Assembly (NCBI GenBank): GCA_965205535.1
Contig: CBDBHH010000005.1
Span: 3,472,001-3,536,000, forward strand
Origin: UBA8079 sp965205535
GTDB taxonomy: Bacteria; Pseudomonadota; Alphaproteobacteria; UBA6615
DNA length: 64,000 nt
Direction of reading: 5' to 3'
Shown here: positions 51,557 to 60,481 of the stretch, piece after piece
Layout of the letters: the number at the start of each line of letters is the position of its first letter
Position numbering within the stretch: position 1 is the stretch's first letter
The notes under the pieces: model-generated
Databases searched by the model: none
The model's input: only the letters and a program-made list of their open reading frames with translations
Told to the model about the DNA's origin: nothing
Made by a program: the position numbers and the translations under genes

Positions 51557-52006
51557 ATGCGCAGCGCGACCCGAGCGGCGACCTTCCTGATCATCGGCCT
51601 GCTGTTTAGCGCACCGGCCCTCGCAATAGAGCCCGTGTACAGTGCCGATGGTGCCGCCATTCATGGCTATGATCCGGTGGCCTATTTCACTGAGGAAAAA
51701 CCGGTGAAAGGGGACCCTGCCCATAGCGCCACCTATCAAGGTGCGACATGGCACTTCGCGTCTGCGGCGAACCGCGACAAGTTCACAGCTGCGCCCGAGA
51801 AATACGCGCCGCAATATGGCGGCTACTGCGCCTGGGCCGTCGCGAACAATTACACCGCGACCACAGACCCCGACGCCTGGTCGGTCCGCGACGGCAAGTT
51901 GTATCTGAATTTCTCCAAGTTTGTGCGCGCGCGCTGGGCGATCGACAAGTCCGGCAACATCGCGTCTGGCGACCGCAACTGGCCGGGCCTGCGCGACGGC
52001 AGCTAA
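51557..52006 (+). CDS. Exported YHS-domain protein
   Basis: A 149-residue protein with a signal peptide (about 1-23: MRSATRAATFLIIGLLFSAPALA). The YHS-like domain starts near residue 24 and has YSADGAAIHGYDPVAYFTEEKPVKG, then ATWHFASAANRDKFTAAPEKYAPQYGGYCAWAV. Such domains bind metals or act as partners of copper-containing proteins, so a periplasmic metal-related role is likely. ATG 51557 follows GGGAGAATTCTC. No operon partner is visible. Confidence 0.8.
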   Translation: MRSATRAATFLIIGLLFSAPALAIEPVYSADGAAIHGYDPVAYFTEEKPVKGDPAHSATYQGATWHFASAANRDKFTAAPEKYAPQYGGYCAWAVANNYTATTDPDAWSVRDGKLYLNFSKFVRARWAIDKSGNIASGDRNWPGLRDGS

Positions 52007-52024
52007 CGGGCTTGAAATCAGGAT

Positions 52025-52504
52025 CTAGCGTTCAAGCGTGACGAAACTGAACGCGGGCGTTTCACCCTCGGCCGGGTGGTCCACCCGCGCCGTCTCGCGC
52101 CAGACACCCGGGTCAAGCGCGGGGAAATGCGTGTCGCCGTCCGCCGCAACATGCACTTCCGTCAGGTAAATTCGGTCCGCGCGCGGCAGCGCCAGCGCAT
52201 AAATCTGTGCACCCCCGATCACCATCACCTCGGCCGCATCACCTGCGGCACGGAACGCTGCGTCCAGATCACCGACAACCACGACGTCCTCGCCCGCAAA
52301 ATCGCTGTCGCGGGTCATGACGATGTTCATTCGGCCAGGCAAGGCGTGGCCGATCGACTGGTTGGTCTTGCGGCCCATCACGATCGGATGGCCGGTGGTC
52401 GTTTCCTTGAAAAACTTCAGATCGGCGGGAATACGCCAGGGCAAATCGCCGTCCCGGCCGATGACACCATTTTCGGCCACGGCAACGATCAGCGAGACCC
52501 GCAT
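52025..52504 (-). CDS. folA: Dihydrofolate reductase
   Basis: It reduces dihydrofolate with NADPH. The 159 residues begin MRVSLIVAVAENGVIGRDGDLPWRIPADLKFFK, with the active-site acid and the LPW motif, and contain GHPIVMGRKTNQSIGHALPGR and VIGGAQIYA. It starts five bases after the thyA stop, so the two folate-cycle genes share a transcript. Confidence 0.95.
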   Translation of the reverse strand: MRVSLIVAVAENGVIGRDGDLPWRIPADLKFFKETTTGHPIVMGRKTNQSIGHALPGRMNIVMTRDSDFAGEDVVVVGDLDAAFRAAGDAAEVMVIGGAQIYALALPRADRIYLTEVHVAADGDTHFPALDPGVWRETARVDHPAEGETPAFSFVTLER

Positions 52505-52508
52505 AATC

Positions 52509-53303
52509 TCAGACCGCGACCTTCGCCGGGATGTGCGGGTGGAACCGGTATCCGTCGAGAGTAAAATCGTCATAGTCGAACGCGAACAGATCATCGATGT
52601 CCGGGTTCAGGGTCAGCTGCGGCAACGCATATGGCTCGCGCGCGAGCTGCGCGTCGGCCTGTTCGAGATGGTTCAGGTAGAGATGCGCATCGCCGAAGGT
52701 GTGGATGAATTCGCCGACCTCCAGCTTCGCGACCTGGGCGATCATCATCGTCAGCAACGCATAGGATGCGATGTTGAAGGGAACGCCGAGGAATATGTCG
52801 GCGCTGCGCTGATACAGCTGACAGAAGAGCTTGCCGTCGGCGACATAGAACTGAAACAGGCAATGACATGGTGGCAGGGCCATCGTGTCGACGTCCGCAA
52901 CATTCCAGGCGGACACAATCAGACGGCGTGAATCGGGCCGCGTGCGGATTTGCTCCAGCAGATTCTCGATCTGGTCGATCCGGCTGCCGTCGGGTGCCGG
53001 CCAGGATCGCCATTGATGCCCGTAGACAGGACCAAGGTCGCCGTCGGCATCGGCCCACTCGTTCCAGATCGATACCCCGTTATTGTTCAGATACTCGATG
53101 TTCGTGTCGCCCTTGAGAAACCAGAGCAACTCATAGATCACCGACTTCATGTGGATCTTCTTGGTCGTCACGAGCGGGAAGCCGGCGCTGAGATCGAAAC
53201 GCATCTGGTGACCGAAGACGGACAAGGTTCCGGTCCCGGTGCGGTCTGTCCGCTCGGCGCCATTGTCGCGAACATGTCGCATCAGATCGAGATATTGCTG
53301 CAT
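52509..53303 (-). CDS. thyA: Thymidylate synthase
   Basis: It methylates dUMP to dTMP and makes dihydrofolate. The 264 residues have the same length as the E. coli enzyme, and C146 in LPPCHCLFQFYV is the catalytic nucleophile. The folate-site arginine and the ending FTLDGYRFHPHIPAKVAV are also present. It lies upstream of folA, which recycles the product. Confidence 0.97.
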   Translation of the reverse strand: MQQYLDLMRHVRDNGAERTDRTGTGTLSVFGHQMRFDLSAGFPLVTTKKIHMKSVIYELLWFLKGDTNIEYLNNNGVSIWNEWADADGDLGPVYGHQWRSWPAPDGSRIDQIENLLEQIRTRPDSRRLIVSAWNVADVDTMALPPCHCLFQFYVADGKLFCQLYQRSADIFLGVPFNIASYALLTMMIAQVAKLEVGEFIHTFGDAHLYLNHLEQADAQLAREPYALPQLTLNPDIDDLFAFDYDDFTLDGYRFHPHIPAKVAV

Positions 53304-53422
53304 CGGATCTCAGGTCTCGGATTGGGCTGCGTGAGGCGTAAACCTAGTCCGCAACACGAGTCGCGGATATCCGAGACACCCTGTGAAAAGCCGGTCCAAC
53401 GGGGATAACCCAGCTTAGTCCT

Positions 53423-53451
53423 TCGTATTTGCCGCGCCGACCCTATATAAT
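53423..53451 (+). promoter_or_regulatory. Promoter of ssrA (-10 TATAAT)
   Basis: TATAAT at 53446-53451 is a perfect -10, eighteen bases after a weak -35 (TTCGTA). It precedes the tmRNA acceptor piece by about seven bases. Confidence 0.5.
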
Positions 53452-53457
53452 GAGGTG

Positions 53458-53765
53458 TCGGGTTTACTCGACTATGGCGATAAACGTTTTGCGCAATAAA
53501 CGTTCGGACCCGGGGGCAGTACCCGGCGCCTCCACCATTTTACCGCGGTATTTCATGGCGTTTGCCATGACCGGAATGGGGGCGAAACAGGATCGACGGG
53601 CGCGTAAAGGCTGAACTTTCGTCCGGCATGGTACCACCGACATCGGGCCATATTCATAGGTGCCAACGACAATGTTGAAACCTTCGCTGTTGCCGCTTAA
53701 TAAGCGATAATAAGCGCGGTTCGGGGGGCACCGGGCAACAGAAGCCCCCCACTAACAGGCACCGA
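53458..53765 (+). ncRNA. ssrA: Transfer-messenger RNA, circularly permuted two-piece form
   Basis: The acceptor piece ends CGCCTCCACCA at 53537, with a T-arm CCGGG GGCAGTA CCCGG. The coding piece starts GGGGGCG at 53578, which pairs with CGCCTCC, followed by the usual GAAACAGGATCGAC. The tag frame (53662-53700) encodes ANDNVETFAVAA and ends TAA. The acceptor half coming before the coding half, with an intervening 40 bases to be removed, is the alphaproteobacterial permuted arrangement. Pseudoknot stems (GGGGGGC with GCCCCCC) follow the tag. The exact ends are approximate. Confidence 0.93.
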
Positions 53766-53907
53766 CGGTCCCGCCTTTCATATTGCATCCACAAATTCGC
53801 GATAATCTTGTTCGGCAAACCGTTGCTCTTCGCGGCGCGGTGCACGATATTCACCTCTAACAGATATTGACCAGCGTCCCGTTGAGACGCGCATCCAAAT
53901 CGCGACC

Positions 53908-54459
53908 ATGACCGACGACCAAATGCGATACGATCAGATGGTGGAAACGGCCCTCCGGGGCGTTGTCCGCGAGGCGCTGACCAGGACCCTTCATGAGGGA
54001 TTACCGGGTGAGCATCATTTCTATCTGACATTCCGCACCCAGGCGCCGGGCGTTTCGATTCCCGACTATCTCCACGATCAGTATCCCGAAGAGATGACGA
54101 TCGTGATGCAGCACCAGTTCTGGGACCTGGTTGTCGAAGACAGCTTCTTTTCGATTACCCTCAGCTTCAAGAACCGCCCTGCCGAACTGCGCGTCCCGTA
54201 TGCGGCACTTTCCGCGTTCGTCGACCCCTCGGTGAAATTCGGGCTTCAGTTCAACGTGGAAACCGGCAGCAGCGTCATGGTTCCTGCCGTCCGCTCCGAA
54301 GGTGACCTGGTGCCCGTGCCCGACAATATGGCGACAGCGGACGACACCGACGACGCCCTTCCGGACGCCGGCAATACCGACGCGGGTGCAAACAGCGACG
54401 CGGAAGACGACGGAGACGGTGCAGAAGTTGTGAACCTGGACCAGTTCCGAAAAAAGTAG
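53908..54459 (+). CDS. sspB: SspB-type ClpXP adaptor protein
   Basis: A 183-residue adaptor that recognises the ssrA tag and brings tagged proteins to ClpXP. It begins MRYDQMVETALRGVVREALTRTLHEG and has HHFYLTFRTQAPGVSIPDYLHDQYPEEMTIVMQHQFWDLVV, as in alphaproteobacterial SspB. The acidic, disordered linker (about residues 140-170, rich in Asp and Ala) and the C-terminal VNLDQFRKK, which should bind ClpX, complete the pattern. Its gene follows ssrA by about 140 bases, so tag and reader are adjacent. Confidence 0.93.
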   Translation: MTDDQMRYDQMVETALRGVVREALTRTLHEGLPGEHHFYLTFRTQAPGVSIPDYLHDQYPEEMTIVMQHQFWDLVVEDSFFSITLSFKNRPAELRVPYAALSAFVDPSVKFGLQFNVETGSSVMVPAVRSEGDLVPVPDNMATADDTDDALPDAGNTDAGANSDAEDDGDGAEVVNLDQFRKK

Positions 54460-54469
54460 AAACGCGCGC

Positions 54470-54838
54470 ATGCCACAGGGCCAGGAATTCGCCGAGCACG
54501 CATGTGACCTGCTTTCCAATGTTGGTGCCCCCTTCGACCAGGGTACGAAACTGCGCCGGATGTTCGGCGGCCACGGCATTTTCTGCGACGGTGTGATGTT
54601 CGCCCTGATCGCCGACGAGGTCCTCTATTTGAAAGTCGATGCGGAGACCAAATCTGCCTTCCTCGACGCGGGCTGCGAGCCATTCACCTATGACAAATCT
54701 GGAAAGTCGGTGGCGTTGTCCTACCTGACGGTGCCCGACGATGCGGCCGAGGACATTGACGAGTTGCGGCCCTGGGCACATATGGCGCTCGCGGCCGCAA
54801 ACCGCGCCAAGGCGAAGAAGAAACCACCCAAATCCTGA
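54470..54838 (+). CDS. TfoX/Sxy N-terminal domain-containing protein
   Basis: A 122-residue protein with the TfoX N-terminal fold: AEHACDLLSNVGAPFDQGTKLRRMFGGHGIFCDGVMFALIADEVLYLKVD, then FTYDKSGKSVALSYLTVPDD. It lacks the C-terminal domain of Sxy. It starts 11 bases after sspB and ends in a Lys-rich tail. The role outside competence regulation is unknown. Confidence 0.85.
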   Translation: MPQGQEFAEHACDLLSNVGAPFDQGTKLRRMFGGHGIFCDGVMFALIADEVLYLKVDAETKSAFLDAGCEPFTYDKSGKSVALSYLTVPDDAAEDIDELRPWAHMALAAANRAKAKKKPPKS

Positions 54839-54908
54839 CGTGACATCGCGTTAAGCCTTTACCTATGGAATGCGGCGACGATAATGCGCGCCGAACCCGG
54901 AGGAAGTG

Positions 54909-56303
54909 ATGACAAACAAGACCCGCACCGAGAGCGACACAATGGGCGAAGTGGCCGTCCCGGCCGACAAATACTGGGGCGCCCAGACCCAACGCAGCAT
55001 CGAGAATTTCCCGATCGGCGACGACCGCATGCCGACCGCGCTGGTGCGCGCGCTGGGGATTCAGAAGCAGGCAGCCGCCAAGGCCAATCTGGCGCTCGGG
55101 CAGCTCGAGCCGGATGTCGCCAACGCTGTGGTCGAAGCCGCGCAGGAAGTCATCGACGGCAAGTTTGACGACAATTTCCCGTTGGTCGTCTGGCAGACCG
55201 GTTCGGGCACCCAGTCGAACATGAACGCCAATGAGGTCATCGCGAACCGCGCGAATGAAATTCTCGGCGGCAAACCGGGGGACAAGTCCCCGGTTCATCC
55301 CAACGATCATGTGAACCGCAGCCAGTCTTCGAACGACACCTTCCCCGCGGCAATGCATATCGCCGCGGCCATCGAATTTCAGGACCGGCTGGTCCCCGGG
55401 CTCACGCATCTCAAAGACGCGCTCGAAGCCAAGGCGACGAAGTTCGCGGACGTCATCAAGATCGGCCGCACCCACACCCAGGACGCGACCCCGCTGACAC
55501 TGGGACAGGAATTCTCGGGCTACGCGGCCCAGGTCGAAGCAGTCATTGCCGGTATCGATCGCGCCACCCCCGACCTGCTTCAATTGGCACAAGGCGGCAC
55601 GGCCGTTGGCACCGGCCTGAACACGCCGATCGGGTTTGCCGAACGATTTGCCGAGGAAGTGGCCGGCATCACGGGCAAGCCGTTCGTCACCATGCCCAAC
55701 AAGTTTGCCGGCCTGGCAGCCCATGACGCCATGGTCGCCGCATCCGGCGCGCTGAACGTCGGGGCAGCCGCGGCCATGAAGATCGCCAACGACATACGGT
55801 TCCTCGGCTCCGGGCCGCGCAGCGGGATCGGCGAGTTGAGCCTGCCCGCAAACGAGCCCGGCTCGTCAATCATGCCCGGGAAGATCAACCCGACCCAGTG
55901 CGAAGCGTTGACCATGGTGTCGGCAGAGATCATGGGCAACCATGTCGCCGTCACGGTTGCCGGCAGCAACGGTCATTTTGAGTTGAACGTGTTCAAGCCG
56001 GTCATCATTTTCAACGTGCTCCGCTCGGCGCGGCTGTTGGGTGATGCCTGTCGAAGCTTCACCGATCGCTGCGTCGACGGGATCGAGGCGAACCATGATC
56101 GGATCGGCGAACTGATGGCCCAATCCCTGATGCTCGTGACCGCGCTCAATCCGCATATTGGGTACGATAATGCCGCGAAGGTCGCGAAAAAGGCGTTTTC
56201 AGACGGTAGTACCCTAAAAGAGGCCGCAATTGACTTGGGCCTGCTCACGGCGGAGCAGTATGATGAGTGGGTGAAACCGGAGAATATGATCAAGCCGTCA
56301 TGA
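54909..56303 (+). CDS. fumC: Fumarate hydratase, class II
   Basis: It hydrates fumarate to malate in the TCA cycle. The 464 residues carry the family signature GSSIMPGKINPTQCEA and the early block TMGEVAVPADKYWGAQTQRSIENFPIG. The nucleotide-free active site residues SSND (RSQSSNDTFPAAMH) are also present. GGAGGAA precedes ATG 54909; a GTG one codon earlier is an alternative. The stop overlaps the following gene by four bases. Confidence 0.97.
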   Translation: MTNKTRTESDTMGEVAVPADKYWGAQTQRSIENFPIGDDRMPTALVRALGIQKQAAAKANLALGQLEPDVANAVVEAAQEVIDGKFDDNFPLVVWQTGSGTQSNMNANEVIANRANEILGGKPGDKSPVHPNDHVNRSQSSNDTFPAAMHIAAAIEFQDRLVPGLTHLKDALEAKATKFADVIKIGRTHTQDATPLTLGQEFSGYAAQVEAVIAGIDRATPDLLQLAQGGTAVGTGLNTPIGFAERFAEEVAGITGKPFVTMPNKFAGLAAHDAMVAASGALNVGAAAAMKIANDIRFLGSGPRSGIGELSLPANEPGSSIMPGKINPTQCEALTMVSAEIMGNHVAVTVAGSNGHFELNVFKPVIIFNVLRSARLLGDACRSFTDRCVDGIEANHDRIGELMAQSLMLVTALNPHIGYDNAAKVAKKAFSDGSTLKEAAIDLGLLTAEQYDEWVKPENMIKPS

Positions 56304-56539
56304 TTACGAACGTTGTCGATACTTTGCCGCGCCAGTCGGCCAACAAGAAACGATCCGTCGTGGTCGCCGGGCATCGCACCAGTGTGTCTCTGGAGAACGT
56401 TTTCTGGGACCATCTGCGCACGGTCGCGAAGACACGGCGAATATCGGTGAACGAGCTCGTGACGGAAATCGATCGCGAACGCGACGGCAGCCTGTCGAGC
56501 GCCATCCGGGTCTTCATCCTGCAGGATCTGCGCAAGTAG
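56300..56539 (+). CDS. Ribbon-helix-helix domain protein
   Basis: A 79-residue small protein from ATG 56300, overlapping the fumC stop (ATGA). It has a beta strand and two helices: KRSVVVAGHRTSVSLENVFWDHLRTVAKTRRISVNELVTEIDRER. This is the ribbon-helix-helix DNA-binding fold (RHH_4 type). Such genes next to fumC are common in Alphaproteobacteria. Its targets are unknown. Confidence 0.85.
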   Translation: MITNVVDTLPRQSANKKRSVVVAGHRTSVSLENVFWDHLRTVAKTRRISVNELVTEIDRERDGSLSSAIRVFILQDLRK

Positions 56540-56568
56540 CACGCTTGCCGCCTGTCACCGGTCACATA

Positions 56569-59500
56569 TCAGCGACCGCGTATCAGGCCTTCCAGCAAAT
56601 TACGAAACTGATCTTCCGGCTTTGACGGAGCCGGCTGCTGCGACGTGCTCCCTTCGGTGGCCGGCGGTGATTGTTCGCGGGTCGCACCCGGCAGGAGCTT
56701 GCGCAGGATCGATCCCGCGGCCTTGCCGACGATGAACTGATTGATCTCGTTGACGTTGACCAGGCGGGTATTGGGCGCATCAAGCGGGCCCGTCTGCTCG
56801 ATCACGACACCGGCAAATTCGGGGTGAGCCGGAAACCCTGCCCGCGCGCGAATGTTAACCGTCCATGCCGGCAGGTTGGTGGTGCCGCTGAATGCCACCG
56901 CCGCGCATTCCGCATTGATCTGCTGCTGCGGCAGCGTGGCGACACCATTGGCGAGATCGAACCGCCCGTCGAAATTTGCAACCTTTGTCTGGCCGCCCCG
57001 ACCCGACGTCGCGAGACCCAGAAACCCCTCGATCCCGTTAAGCCGATCGAGCTGATCGCTGATCTGACAGACATCGATCCCCTCGACCACCGCATCGGTG
57101 AACCGCATCGCACCCTTGCCCGCGAGATTCGAAATCATCTCGAACTCGCTGCGCCCGCGCGATGTCACATCGAGGTTCGCGCCCAGGCGACCGGATGCGA
57201 GCTTGACGTCCGAGACCGGAAACAGAAGGTCGAGCACGCTCATCACACCGCGCTCACCACTCGCGCCGTCACCAAGGAACTTCGCGGCATCAGCATTCTC
57301 GACCCGCATCGCATAGCGCATGGTCGGAACGTCACCTGCGGCCACATGGCCGGTCATATTGAATCCGCCACCAAACGCCTTCCCCGACAACTCGGTCAGA
57401 TCCATCACACCGTCATCGAGCTTGATCGAGAGGCGCGGCTGGTCGACGCGAATATTGGTGTAGGTAATCGCCGGAGAGGAAAGCTTGATATCTGCATCCG
57501 CTGCGCGAAGGCCCGACAGCTCGATCGGCTCGCGCGACCAGCGCTGCGCATCTGCGCGCGCGCCGGGTCCACGGCCGGCCGACGCTCCGGCCGCGCTGCT
57601 GCCGCGTCCGCTCGAAGCGGAAGACGCGCCACCCGCTTGCGCGGGGAGAAACCAATCGACGACGATCTCGCCGGTCTCGAGGTTCGCCGACACGTTGGGA
57701 CGTGGTCCGTCTGTATCGACATTCGCGCCCCCCTTGAATCCGACCGGACCCGCATTGCCCTCCAGATTCGCCAGGGTCATCGTGTTGGCGGCCAGCGTCA
57801 GATCCGTCTTCAACGCAAATGGCCCGAGGTCCGACTTCGACGGCCTGTAGTCAGGTGCCAGGAGACGTGCGAATGCCACCATGTCGGGATGGGCAGCATT
57901 GATCGCGAGGTTGCCCAGCGGGCTGCCCGAAGCGAGGTCGGTCAATCGACCCCGCGCACTTATTTCCCCGGGGCCGACGCCGACATTCGCGTCAATGTCG
58001 CTCGCCGTGAGGTCACCGCGCGCGCTGATACTTGCCGCAAGCGCCCCGAGCTCGGGCCCGCCTGCACCGTCGCCTCCGCGCATTCGCGCGGCAAAGCCGG
58101 CTGCATCGGGATGATTGACATCCAGTTTCACGTCGTAACGCGGCGGCACTGCCAGAACGCCCAGGCTCCCGGCAGTTCGCATGCTGGCACCCATCGCATT
58201 GAGGGTGAGGTCCACAACAAGGTTCTGCATATCGCCCTGAAGCGAGCCATTCAGCTTCGTGGCGCCAAGTTTTGCCGGAACCTCAACCCCGGCCAGTGCG
58301 AGCAAACGGTCGCCATCGCGCGCATCGAGGTTGATTTTTACATCTGCTTTTGGCGCACCCGACAACCCATCGACACGCCCGGATACGGACGCATTCGCGC
58401 CGGCGAGGCTTTCCACAGACATGTCCCGCAACTCGAGGCTGCCACCCTGCAACGTCGCGTCGAGATTGATTCCGCTGAGGCGCTGGTCGCGCAGGACCAC
58501 CTCACCGACCTTCAACTGAAGAATGGCATCGAACGCATTGAGTGCGGCCAACCCGGCCGGCCCGGCGTCCGCATTATCGGGTTTTCCACCGGACCCGGCG
58601 CTCGCATCGCCTCCGCTCGTGGTCTCGCCGGATGCAGGTGAAGCCTGCGTTGCCGCCGCCGGCAGGTAGGCGTCGACATTCACCTTGTCGAGCGAAAGCC
58701 CGATACCCAGGCCAAGACGTTCACGTACGGCAATCGCCACGCCGCCGCGCATTCGCGAAACATCAACGCTGACGTCAATATCGGTGAGCGTCACATTCTC
58801 TGGCGTGGCATCTATCGAAACCGAGCCTGCCATCTTGCGCAGGCGGTCCTGCGGCACGGTTGCAACATCGATCCCGGCCCATTGCAAGAACGCCCGAAAA
58901 TCGTCTGCCGAGAGTTCGGCCTGCCCCTCGAATTTCGGTGCCGCATCGACCGTCGAGGCGAAACCAATCACGGACGCATTCGCGCCCCCGGGAAACTGCG
59001 CCGCGGCCTGGGACACCGTCACACTGCCGTCAGCCAGTTCGGCGTTGAGCAACACCTGACGGACAACGCCGCCACGATAGACAACCACATCTATCTTCGT
59101 TTCGAGCGTCGCAGAAATTCCGGTTGGCAACGCAAAACCGGCGCCTTCAGAGGCCGGTCCCGGCGTGCCCTTATTCGGGGCCTCGCTCCCCTGCGCCGGC
59201 GCGCCTTCACCAGACCCGCCACCCGCGCCCGCCGCGATTGGCGTGGTCGCTAGCAGACGATCAAGATCGAGCTGGGCCAGGTTGATCACCACGGCGGCCG
59301 AGGGAATATCACCAAGCACAACATCCACGGCGCCCGTAGCGGAATCATCGCCCAGCCGCAAAACCAGGTCATCGATCGAGATGGCTTCCTGGCTGGCGGC
59401 CAGTGTGCCAGTCAGTTCAAGCGGTTTGCCCTGCAGGGCGGCCGGCGCCGGTCCATCGGACGCAGCGGCAACCAGTGTCGACAGATCCTCTGCGCGCACC

Positions 59501-60273
59501 TCGATTTGCCCGGACAGTCGCGCCGCGTCCGGGGCGCCGGCAAGCGCCCCCGAATATCCGATCTCGGCCCCGCCGGTTGACACCTTCAGGTTAACCGGCG
59601 TCGCCCTGTCTGCCGCGAGCTCGCCGATCGCCGCATCGACACCTATCCGGAACCCTCGCGCAGAGACCATTCCCTCGGCGCGGAACGGGCCCTTGAGGCT
59701 CGCCGCACCAAGCGAAACATTTATATCTTCAACCCGCTCAACACTTTCCGGCGTCCTGTAGACGAGCGTGCCGCCCTCAATGACCACATTGTCCAGCCGC
59801 ACGGCAGGCGTCTGCGATCCGGCGCCGCTCGCGTCCGCGGTGGCAGCATTATTGCCGCCCGGCGCGCCCGATGATCCATCGGGTGCTGGCTCGAATGTCC
59901 AATTATTCGTGCCGTCCGCATATGTCTCAAGCAGAATGTCGGGCTCGGAAAGCACGACACGGCTCACTTGAATATTGCCTGTGATCAGCGGGAACAGCGC
60001 GACTTCAACGGCTGCCGCCTTCAAACGCAACATATCCGGAGCGCTACCGTCCGCAGCATTCGACAAACGCACGTCCCTGGCCGAGACGCCCGGCGCGGGA
60101 AGAATGCGGAATTTCAGGGACCCATCGATCGAAAGGTTACGACCCGTGGCCTTCGCAACTTCTCGCGCGATATCTGCCTTTACGGAATCGGCCGGAACCA
60201 AGAGCGGACCGGCAAACGCTACTGCAACAACAACGACGGCCAGAACAGCGAGGCCGATGAGTAATTTTCGCAC
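56569..60273 (-). CDS. AsmA family protein, large (1234 residues)
   Basis: A 1234-residue envelope protein with a single N-terminal membrane segment (LLIGLAVLAVVVVAVAFAGPLL). The AsmA N-terminal pattern follows: VKADIAREVAKATGRNLSIDGSLKFRILPAPGVSARDVRLSNA. Most of the rest is repetitive beta strand, expected to form a groove for lipid transport between the membranes. A Pro/Ser/Gln-rich tail comes before the C-terminal LLEGLIRGR. Linkers rich in Gly, Ala and Ser (near residues 345-370 and 545-570) separate the blocks. It is convergent with the RHH gene. Confidence 0.88.
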   Translation of the reverse strand: MRKLLIGLAVLAVVVVAVAFAGPLLVPADSVKADIAREVAKATGRNLSIDGSLKFRILPAPGVSARDVRLSNAADGSAPDMLRLKAAAVEVALFPLITGNIQVSRVVLSEPDILLETYADGTNNWTFEPAPDGSSGAPGGNNAATADASGAGSQTPAVRLDNVVIEGGTLVYRTPESVERVEDINVSLGAASLKGPFRAEGMVSARGFRIGVDAAIGELAADRATPVNLKVSTGGAEIGYSGALAGAPDAARLSGQIEVRAEDLSTLVAAASDGPAPAALQGKPLELTGTLAASQEAISIDDLVLRLGDDSATGAVDVVLGDIPSAAVVINLAQLDLDRLLATTPIAAGAGGGSGEGAPAQGSEAPNKGTPGPASEGAGFALPTGISATLETKIDVVVYRGGVVRQVLLNAELADGSVTVSQAAAQFPGGANASVIGFASTVDAAPKFEGQAELSADDFRAFLQWAGIDVATVPQDRLRKMAGSVSIDATPENVTLTDIDVSVDVSRMRGGVAIAVRERLGLGIGLSLDKVNVDAYLPAAATQASPASGETTSGGDASAGSGGKPDNADAGPAGLAALNAFDAILQLKVGEVVLRDQRLSGINLDATLQGGSLELRDMSVESLAGANASVSGRVDGLSGAPKADVKINLDARDGDRLLALAGVEVPAKLGATKLNGSLQGDMQNLVVDLTLNAMGASMRTAGSLGVLAVPPRYDVKLDVNHPDAAGFAARMRGGDGAGGPELGALAASISARGDLTASDIDANVGVGPGEISARGRLTDLASGSPLGNLAINAAHPDMVAFARLLAPDYRPSKSDLGPFALKTDLTLAANTMTLANLEGNAGPVGFKGGANVDTDGPRPNVSANLETGEIVVDWFLPAQAGGASSASSGRGSSAAGASAGRGPGARADAQRWSREPIELSGLRAADADIKLSSPAITYTNIRVDQPRLSIKLDDGVMDLTELSGKAFGGGFNMTGHVAAGDVPTMRYAMRVENADAAKFLGDGASGERGVMSVLDLLFPVSDVKLASGRLGANLDVTSRGRSEFEMISNLAGKGAMRFTDAVVEGIDVCQISDQLDRLNGIEGFLGLATSGRGGQTKVANFDGRFDLANGVATLPQQQINAECAAVAFSGTTNLPAWTVNIRARAGFPAHPEFAGVVIEQTGPLDAPNTRLVNVNEINQFIVGKAAGSILRKLLPGATREQSPPATEGSTSQQPAPSKPEDQFRNLLEGLIRGR

Positions 60274-60481
60274 GAGACGGCGTCTCCAAAATTGTCCGGC
60301 GCATCTGTGTTTTCACCGTGCCAGAACGGTTTCTGGCCCGGATTGCGCCGCATTCGAAAGCTAGAATATCAACCGTTTGGACGCAAACCGAACCAACCGA
60401 CATATGCACATGATTCGGCTGGCGAAGATGTGACGGTGCGCACAGTTGGGTTCGCTGTCGATTTCGTGGCAGCCTGTCGAA

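Noticed and set aside
56671..58641. 656-codon plus-strand frame opposite the AsmA gene
   Set aside because: Antisense to the repeat-rich AsmA gene; no motifs and an Arg-rich composition.
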